5,269 nucleotides of DNA from Actinomycetes bacterium (GTDB lineage Bacteria > Actinomycetota > Acidimicrobiia > Acidimicrobiales > Palsa-688), in NCBI GenBank assembly GCA_021815935.1, contig JAKAZH010000140.1, forward strand, positions 1-5,269, in the 5' to 3' direction. Shown here in pieces: positions 1 to 3,685 of the stretch (position 1 is the stretch's first letter; each line of letters begins with the position of its first letter). The notes under the pieces were generated by a model. That model searched no databases. It saw only the letters and a list, made by a program, of their open reading frames with translations, and was not told where the DNA came from. The position numbers and the translations under genes were made by a program.

Positions 1-486
1 TGCGCAAAGCATGGCGTCCCCTTCATCCTCAACGACCGCCCCGACCTGGCCCTCGCCTGCGAAGCCGACGGTGTGCATGTAGGACAGGACGACGTGCCTG
101 CTGCCGCGGCGCGTCGAATCCTCGGGGTGGGAGCGATCATCGGCATGTCTACGCACAGCCCTGCGCAATGGACGGCTGCGGCGGACGAACCGGTCGGGTA
201 CCTATCGGCAGGTCCGGTGAACGCGACACCCACCAAGCCGGGGCGCCCCGGCACGGGCCTCGGTTACCTCGACTTCGTGTCGTCGAGTCCCACGGCGGAG
301 ACCACTCCTTGGTTCGTGACCGGCGGGGCGAACCCTGACACGGTCGACGAGATGGCAGCGCACGGGGCCCGGCGCTTCGTCGCTGTGCGCTACCTCACCG
401 AGTCCGCCGATCCCGAAGCGTCCGCACGTTCACTTCGAGCGGCGATCGACCGGCACTGGGATCTACCGAAGACGGCGCTGGCGTAG
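1..486 (+). CDS. thiE: Thiamine-phosphate synthase ThiE, 3' part (N-terminus outside window)
   Basis: ThiE joins the hydroxymethylpyrimidine diphosphate and thiazole phosphate moieties to make thiamine monophosphate, in the cytoplasm. The visible 161 residues are open from the first base, so the gene starts left of the window; ThiE is usually about 200-230 residues, so roughly the first quarter is missing. Family motifs appear in the right order for this TIM-barrel enzyme: ILNDR then ADGVHVGQDD (residues 10-31), IGMSTHS, the phosphate/substrate loop GPVNATPTKPGRPG, and the C-terminal phosphate-binding GG in WFVTGGANPDTV followed by GARRFVAVRYLT. The GPxxxTPTKPGRP style and ARRFVAVR segment resemble actinobacterial ThiE. 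It ends with TAG and converges on the alpha/beta-hydrolase gene. A GTG at 73 lies inside the conserved GVHVGQ motif and is not a credible start. Identification is secure; the partner thiamine genes are not in view. Confidence 0.93.
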   Translation, partial: CAKHGVPFILNDRPDLALACEADGVHVGQDDVPAAAARRILGVGAIIGMSTHSPAQWTAAADEPVGYLSAGPVNATPTKPGRPGTGLGYLDFVSSSPTAETTPWFVTGGANPDTVDEMAAHGARRFVAVRYLTESADPEASARSLRAAIDRHWDLPKTALA

Positions 487-616
487 AGGTCGAAGCCACC
501 TTTCTGCCCAGACACGACGTCCTCGGGCAAACCCGGACGGGTGGATTCGACTCAATCACAACTGGTGCTGCGCCCGGCGCGTCGTTCACGGTCCGTTTCC
601 AGATCCCCCCGACCTC

Positions 617-631
617 GGTGGCGCTGCCACC
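617..631. terminator. Short stem-loop in the convergent gap, possible terminator
   Basis: GGTGGC and GCCACC form a perfect 6-bp stem around a 3-nt loop, between the converging thiE and alpha/beta-hydrolase genes. There is no run of T on either side, so it is not a classical intrinsic terminator; position is the main argument. The rest of the 225-bp gap (487-711) shows no recognisable gene. It also contains a 12-nt palindrome at 639-650 (TGTAC, 2-nt spacer, GTACA). Confidence 0.3.
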
Positions 632-678
632 CGCGGATTGTACACGTACACGACCTCGCCGTGACCGAGTAGAGCGTC

Positions 679-707
679 GATAGGGCCTCTCGCGGGGATA
701 GGGCCTC
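679..707. repeat. Two tandem copies of GATAGGGCCTC
   Basis: The 11-mer GATAGGGCCTC occurs at 679-689 and again at 697-707, a period of 18 bp, ending 4 bp before the complement of the hydrolase stop codon. Both copies are exact. The function is unknown; it may be a small duplication or a paired protein-binding site in the 3' flank. Confidence 0.7.
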
Positions 708-711
708 AAGC

Positions 712-1554
712 TCAGCGGTCCTGGCGGTCAAGCCACCCGAGCAGCAACGCGACCGCCCTCGGGTCGTGGCTGAGGCGGTGCGCTGCACCCGGGAGGATTT
801 TTAGTTCCGCCCGCTCCTCCGCAGCGTCAGCTAGCGCCCGGGCGTCGAGAACGTTGACAACTTCGTCGTTGGCCCCGTGCACCACCAGCAACGGCCGTGG
901 CGGGATCTGCCGGATCAGGTCGAGCGGCCGGATGTCGCGAAGTTCCCGTGCCCACGCATCCAGATCACCCGGGAAGGACCGGTCCTTGATCAGGCCGGCG
1001 ACGCGTGCCTGCGCTACGAAGCGACGGGCGTCGGAGGCCCGGTCGGCGAAGTCGGCAGGAGCCGAGAAGGAGGCCACCCCGCGTATCCGATCGTCGGCCC
1101 CCGCGGCGCAGACCGCCAGGGCACCGCCGGCAGCGAAACCGCACAACCACAACGAGTCGACGCGCTGCGCCGCCAAAGTCACCTCAATGGCAGCTTGAAG
1201 GTCTCGGAGCCAGCCGCCGAGCGAGAAGTTGCCGGTCGACTTGGCGGTCCCGCGGAACGAGAATGTGATCACCGTCCAGCCGGTGTCGCCGGCGAGGCGG
1301 TCCGCCAATTGGTGGAAGCTTCCATCCGGGCCGGGCTGGCCTTCGCCGGACGGGAAGCCGTGGCAGATGAGCAGGCTGTGACGGGCGCCCCCGGCAGCCG
1401 ACGACGCCGGCCTCGCGGCGTAGGCGGCGAGGCTCAGCCCCTCGACGGGGATCGTGAACTCACCTCCCTGGTCAGGTACGGCCTCGGGAAGACTGTTAAC
1501 GGCCTCGGGAAGCGTGCCCACGGATGGTTCCCTCTCATGTTCGTCAAGCTTCAT
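712..1554 (-). CDS. Alpha/beta-hydrolase family protein with Ala at the nucleophile position
   Basis: A 280-residue soluble protein with the alpha/beta-hydrolase fold. In order: the strand-turn LLICHGFP with HG at residues 65-66 (oxyanion-hole region), FSFRGTAKS near 98-106 (equivalent of the common RGxGxS turn), the nucleophile elbow region LWLCGFAAGGALAV (GFAAGG at 139-144), the acid-residue loop VVHGANDEVV with Asp 230, and GAAHRLSHD with the expected catalytic His 259. The elbow should read GxSxG, but the serine is replaced by Ala 141, so ordinary esterase activity is doubtful. No signal peptide or membrane segment is visible. ATG at 1554 was chosen although it has no clear Shine-Dalgarno. 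GTG at 1521, preceded by AGAGGG, is an alternative giving 269 residues. The frame is open further upstream to 1728 without a good start. The substrate is unknown. Family assignment is confident; activity is not. Confidence 0.85.
   Translation of the reverse strand: MKLDEHEREPSVGTLPEAVNSLPEAVPDQGGEFTIPVEGLSLAAYAARPASSAAGGARHSLLICHGFPSGEGQPGPDGSFHQLADRLAGDTGWTVITFSFRGTAKSTGNFSLGGWLRDLQAAIEVTLAAQRVDSLWLCGFAAGGALAVCAAGADDRIRGVASFSAPADFADRASDARRFVAQARVAGLIKDRSFPGDLDAWARELRDIRPLDLIRQIPPRPLLVVHGANDEVVNVLDARALADAAEERAELKILPGAAHRLSHDPRAVALLLGWLDRQDR
1480..1512. repeat. Two 12-bp direct repeats within the hydrolase 5' end
   Basis: GGCCTCGGGAAG occurs at 1480-1491 and 1501-1512, 21 bp apart. On the coding strand this makes two LPEAV units separated by two residues, in the N-terminal extension before the hydrolase core. 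An exact 7-codon period suggests a small in-frame duplication in a tolerant, probably disordered tail. Confidence 0.75.
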
Positions 1555-1581
1555 GTGATGCTTGGAGCAGCCGTAACGCGA

Positions 1582-1613
1582 GATTGGGGCCACCGCTATG
1601 AGTGACCCCAATC
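1582..1613. promoter_or_regulatory. 12-bp inverted repeat upstream of the hydrolase gene
   Basis: GATTGGGGCCAC (1582-1593) and GTGACCCCAATC (1602-1613) form 12-bp arms with one mismatch around an 8-nt spacer. The dyad lies 27 bp upstream of the hydrolase ATG. In leftward RNA the mismatch becomes a G-U pair, so the transcript could fold into a continuous 12-bp stem. As DNA it resembles the size and symmetry of operators for dimeric repressors such as TetR or MarR types. The sequence does not decide between operator and RNA hairpin, and no regulator gene is in the window. Confidence 0.6.
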
Positions 1614-1686
1614 CCGACAATATCTGGTTGGAACAAAGCAAAGAGGTTGAAAATGACAGGCGGGACCAGCTCCTGACCCTCCTTGC

Positions 1687-1721
1687 CTGGGTAACTGGTG
1701 GGATTTCACCAGAAGGCCCAG
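1687..1721 (-). promoter_or_regulatory. Two-part stem-loop in the leader
   Basis: In leftward RNA, CTGGG (1721-1717) pairs with CCCAG (1691-1687), and an upper stem CTGGTG (1712-1707) pairs with CACCAG (1700-1695). They are separated by a 4/3-nt internal loop and closed by the 6-nt loop AAATCC. All 11 pairs are Watson-Crick. It sits between the two Shine-Dalgarno sequences and is not followed by a T-run, so it is not a simple terminator. The rightward strand could fold the same way. Confidence 0.6.
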
Positions 1722-1728
1722 CGACCGA

Positions 1729-1773
1729 CTAGCGGCCAGTCACCTCCGAGGTCCCAGTACTTCGACTTATCAG
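1729..1773 (-). CDS. Possible 14-residue leader peptide
   Basis: A CTG codon lies 8 nt after AAAGGAGG and opens a short frame reading MISRSTGTSEVTGR, ended by TAG. A GTG in the same frame at 1780-1782 overlaps the Shine-Dalgarno and is unlikely to be used. The case rests on the exceptional ribosome-binding site right after a promoter-like sequence and on the lack of any ATG, GTG or TTG at the right spacing. The non-ATG start makes it uncertain. If translated it could act as a regulatory leader peptide; its codons show no strong run of one amino acid. Confidence 0.25.
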   Translation of the reverse strand: MISRSTGTSEVTGR

Positions 1774-1790
1774 CTGGACCACCTCCTTTC
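1774..1790 (-). promoter_or_regulatory. Extended Shine-Dalgarno sequence in the leader
   Basis: AAAGGAGGTGGTCCAGC on the leftward strand is complementary to the 3' end of typical actinobacterial 16S rRNA (GCTGGATCACCTCCTTT) over 17 nt, with one G-U pair. Ordinary ribosome-binding sites match only 4-8 nt. It begins about 6 nt after the predicted transcription start. Its core can alternatively pair with ACCTC at 1748-1752 downstream, which would hide it from ribosomes. Confidence 0.6.
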
Positions 1791-1802
1791 CTCGGTACGC
1801 AT

Positions 1803-1831
1803 ATATTAACCGCAGGAGGAGCTAACACCAA
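1803..1831 (-). promoter_or_regulatory. Sigma70-like promoter facing the hydrolase gene
   Basis: On the leftward strand TTGGTG (1831-1826) and TAATAT (1808-1803) are separated by 17 nt, a good fit to -35/-10 spacing, in an AT-rich patch immediately after the acyl-CoA dehydrogenase stop codon. Transcription would begin near 1796, giving a leader of about 240 nt before the hydrolase ATG. Prediction by eye only. Confidence 0.45.
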
Positions 1832-1846
1832 GCTTTTGAATCGCTG

Positions 1847-2962
1847 TCAGATCCCGATCCGCTGTGCGAGGAGCTCACGGTGGTACGTGGGATCGCCGAA
1901 GAGCAGCTCGGAGCTTTTCGCCCGCTTGAAGTACAGGTGAGCCGGATGCTCCCATGTAAAGCCGATACCGCCGTGGATCTGGATGTTCTCGGCTGTCGCA
2001 TGGAAGTAGGCCTCCGAGCAGTACGACTTCGCGAGGCTCGCAACCACCGGAAGCTCGTCGCTGTCCTCCGCGGCTGCCCACCCCGCGTAGTACGCCGCCG
2101 ACTTCGCCGACTCGACCTCCAAGAGCATGTCGGCGCACTTGTGCTTGATCGCCTGGAAACTCCCGATCGGACGCCCGAACTGCACCCTGACCTTCGCGTA
2201 CTCGACGGCCATCTCGAGCACCTTCTGCGCGCCGCCGACCTGCTCGGCCGCCAAGGCGACCGCGGCGAGGTCGAGCATCTTCGAGATCGCCGCCCATCCC
2301 TCGCCCTCCACGCCCACCAGGCGGGCCGGCGTTGAGTCGAAGGTTATCTTTGCCTGCTTGCGTGTCTGGTCCATGGTGGACAGCGACGTCGCATCGTAGC
2401 CGGCAGCCGACTTGTCGACGGCGAACAGCGACACCCCGGCGGGCGTTCTGGCGGCCACGAGGACGATGTCGGCAGCATGGCCGTCCAGCACGTAAAGCTT
2501 CTCGCCGCTCACGTGCCAGTCGTCGCCGGAACGGCTCGCTGCGACGGTCACGCCCTGCTCGTCCCAGCGTCCCGACGCCTCCGCCAGGGCTACGGTCACT
2601 ATCTTGGACCCGTCGGCGATCGACGGAAGGTAATCGGCCTGTGCCGCCTCGTCGCCGGACACGAGAAGCAAGTTCGCGGCAAGCGCGACCGCGGAAAAAT
2701 ACGGCGAGCACAGTAGCGCCCGGCCCATCTCTTCGAGCACGACGACCAGCTCGACGTAGCCAAAGCCGGACCCGCCGAAGCGCTCGGGAATCGTCAGTCC
2801 CTGAAGGCCGAGCTGGTCGGCCATCTGGCGCCACACGGCGAGGTCGTAGCCGTCCTCGGTCTCCATCAGACGGCGGACTTCGGTTTCGGGGGACTTGTCC
2901 TCCAAGAAGCGCCGAACCGCTTTGCGGAGTTCTTCCTGCTCTTCACTGAACGCGAAATTCAC
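1847..2962 (-). CDS. Acyl-CoA dehydrogenase family protein (FadE-like)
   Basis: A 371-residue flavoprotein of the acyl-CoA dehydrogenase family, whose members oxidise an acyl-CoA to the enoyl-CoA using FAD. The N-terminal helical domain starts with NFAFSEEQEELRKAVRRFL, followed by GLTIPERFGGSG (55-66), the central beta domain with HVSGEKLYVLDG (150-161), and the C-terminal helical domain with the hallmark RVQFGRPIGSFQAIKHKCADM (259-279) and IQIHGGIGFTWEHPAHLYFKRA (327-348). The C-terminal SELLFGDPTYHRE places Gly where the MCAD-type base Glu would be, and the alternative IVD-type position near 233 is Ala, so it may be the non-catalytic half of a heteromeric enzyme as known in mycobacterial steroid side-chain dehydrogenases. 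GTG at 2962 was chosen because AAGGA lies 8 nt upstream and the family N-terminus begins there; the longer open frame reaches 3064 but its extra residues are not family-like. No partner dehydrogenase is in the window. The acyl substrate is unknown. Confidence 0.92.
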   Translation of the reverse strand: MNFAFSEEQEELRKAVRRFLEDKSPETEVRRLMETEDGYDLAVWRQMADQLGLQGLTIPERFGGSGFGYVELVVVLEEMGRALLCSPYFSAVALAANLLLVSGDEAAQADYLPSIADGSKIVTVALAEASGRWDEQGVTVAASRSGDDWHVSGEKLYVLDGHAADIVLVAARTPAGVSLFAVDKSAAGYDATSLSTMDQTRKQAKITFDSTPARLVGVEGEGWAAISKMLDLAAVALAAEQVGGAQKVLEMAVEYAKVRVQFGRPIGSFQAIKHKCADMLLEVESAKSAAYYAGWAAAEDSDELPVVASLAKSYCSEAYFHATAENIQIHGGIGFTWEHPAHLYFKRAKSSELLFGDPTYHRELLAQRIGI

Positions 2963-2964
2963 GG

Positions 2965-2992
2965 TTGACGTCCTTTTTTCCCTGGATATTGT
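2965..2992 (+). promoter_or_regulatory. Possible rightward promoter in the divergent gap
   Basis: TTGACG (2965-2970), a 16-nt spacer and TATTGT (2987-2992) form a plausible sigma70-type promoter for the metallo-hydrolase gene, with a leader of about 60 nt. It overlaps the ribosome-binding region of the divergent dehydrogenase, which weakens the case. A competing possibility is TAGGCT at 3050-3055, a TANNNT-type -10 placed 7 nt before the ATG, which would give a leaderless transcript. Confidence 0.3.
2971..2975 (-). promoter_or_regulatory. Ribosome-binding site deciding the dehydrogenase start
   Basis: AAGGA, within an A-rich GAAAAAAGGA stretch on the leftward strand, ends 8 nt before GTG 2962. 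It supports that start over the upstream ATG at 3064, which would overlap the divergent gene. Confidence 0.65.
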
Positions 2993-3009
2993 GATCTGAG
3001 CGAACCCGC

Positions 3010-3023
3010 GCCAGCGCGTTGGC
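3010..3023. promoter_or_regulatory. Operator-like palindrome between divergent genes
   Basis: GCCAGCGCGTTGGC is a 14-bp palindrome with one mismatched pair, near the middle of the 100-bp gap between the divergent dehydrogenase and metallo-hydrolase genes. The overlapping CGCGC-CA-GCGCG is itself a perfect short inverted repeat. Such a position would suit a repressor acting on both genes. GC-rich palindromes arise easily by chance here. Confidence 0.3.
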
Positions 3024-3062
3024 TCTACTTCTCCCCTATTTCTAGCCCATAGGCTGCGTGTC

Positions 3063-3665
3063 ATGCACTACGAAGACTCCCGCGTCGAGGTTCACCGTGT
3101 GGTCGTCGGTCCCCTCGACAACAACGTTTATGTCGTGCGCTGCAAGCGCACCGGTGAAGCAGTCCTGATCGACGCAGCCAACGAACACGAGATGCTCCTC
3201 GAGATGGCCGGGAGGCTCGGGGTTCGCCGCATCCTCGAAACCCACGGGCACTGGGACCACATCCAGGCGGTTCCGGCGGTACGCGACGCCGGCTACGAAG
3301 TCGGGGTGACCGCGGCTGATGCTGCGATGCTTCCCTCGTACGACTTCGTGCTCGACGACGAGTCGGTCATCGAGTTCGGCGACCTGCGGCTCCACACGAT
3401 CGCCACCCCCGGCCACACTCCCGGGTCGATGTGCTTTCGCCTTGAGGGCTCCCCTCTGCTGTTCAGCGGGGACACTCTGTTTCCGGGCGGCCCCGGAAAC
3501 ACGAGCTTCGAGGGTGGGGACTTCAAGACGATCATCTCGTCCATCGAGCGCCGGCTAATCGCTCCGCTGGATCCCTCGACCGTCGTCCTGCCCGGCCATG
3601 GCGTCGACACCAGTATCGCGAACGAGAGCCCGCACCTCGACGAGTGGGTCGCCCGCGGCTGGTAG
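3063..3665 (+). CDS. Metallo-beta-lactamase-fold hydrolase, glyoxalase II-like
   Basis: A 200-residue cytoplasmic protein with the complete metal-binding set of the metallo-beta-lactamase superfamily: THGHWDH (His 61, His 63, Asp 65, His 66), His 118 in ATPGHTPGS, Asp 137 in FSGDTLF, and His 179 in LPGHG. The LETHGHWDHI and TPGHTPGSMCF style matches glyoxalase II-like thioester hydrolases (compact GloB/YcbL type), which typically bind two metal ions. It lacks the C-terminal substrate-binding domain of full hydroxyacylglutathione hydrolases, and actinobacteria generally use mycothiol rather than glutathione, so the true substrate is open. The ATG has no clear Shine-Dalgarno; TAGGCT ending 7 nt upstream is compatible with leaderless translation, common in actinobacteria. 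It is divergent from the dehydrogenase, suggesting possible shared control, and its stop lies 20 bp from the stop of the converging glycosidase gene. Confidence 0.9.
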   Translation: MHYEDSRVEVHRVVVGPLDNNVYVVRCKRTGEAVLIDAANEHEMLLEMAGRLGVRRILETHGHWDHIQAVPAVRDAGYEVGVTAADAAMLPSYDFVLDDESVIEFGDLRLHTIATPGHTPGSMCFRLEGSPLLFSGDTLFPGGPGNTSFEGGDFKTIISSIERRLIAPLDPSTVVLPGHGVDTSIANESPHLDEWVARGW

Positions 3666-3685
3666 GCGGCCGTTGGGGTGAACGC

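Larger units (their letters stand above)
1555..1796 (-). promoter_or_regulatory. Long structured 5' leader ahead of the hydrolase gene
   Basis: This stretch between the acyl-CoA dehydrogenase and hydrolase genes has no convincing long ORF but is dense in signals on the leftward strand. It would begin as the 5' end of a transcript from the promoter at 1803-1831. It holds a very strong Shine-Dalgarno at 1782-1787, a possible 14-codon ORF, a two-part stem-loop (1687-1721), a second Shine-Dalgarno AAGGAGGG at 1677-1684, and the dyad at 1582-1613. Short complementary blocks allow alternative folds: CCTCGG (1746-1751) with CCGAGG (1790-1795), ACCTC (1748-1752) with GAGGT (1781-1785) in the Shine-Dalgarno, and GGGACC (1750-1755) with GGTCCC (1662-1667). 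Part of it (about 1605-1660) is AT-richer than the genes. This resembles an attenuator or riboswitch leader, but I recognise no known class. Confidence 0.45.

Noticed and set aside
877..1605. 242-residue rightward ORF opposite the alpha/beta-hydrolase
   Set aside because: Its composition (rich in R, G, E, A, no domain motifs) is typical of an antisense shadow in high-GC DNA; the leftward frame carries clear hydrolase motifs.
1598..1732. 44-residue rightward ORF starting MSDPNPDNIWLEQSKEVEND
   Set aside because: It looks protein-like but has no Shine-Dalgarno or visible promoter, its ATG lies in the spacer of the 12-bp dyad, and the signals in this region all point leftward. Homologues would be needed to revive it.
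1770..1792. Apparent 16S rRNA 3' end on the rightward strand (GCTGGACCACCTCCTTTC)
   Set aside because: Only about 18 nt match; the flanking sequence shows nothing of 16S helix 45 or a spacer. The match is simply the complement of a long Shine-Dalgarno on the other strand.
1801..1810. TATATTAAC as a rightward promoter -10
   Set aside because: It faces the 3' end of a leftward gene with nothing to transcribe, and the leftward reading gives a much better -35/-10 pair.
1875..2834. 319-residue leftward ORF overlapping the acyl-CoA dehydrogenase in another frame
   Set aside because: Arg- and Gly-rich with no recognisable motif; it is a frame-shifted shadow of the real dehydrogenase frame.
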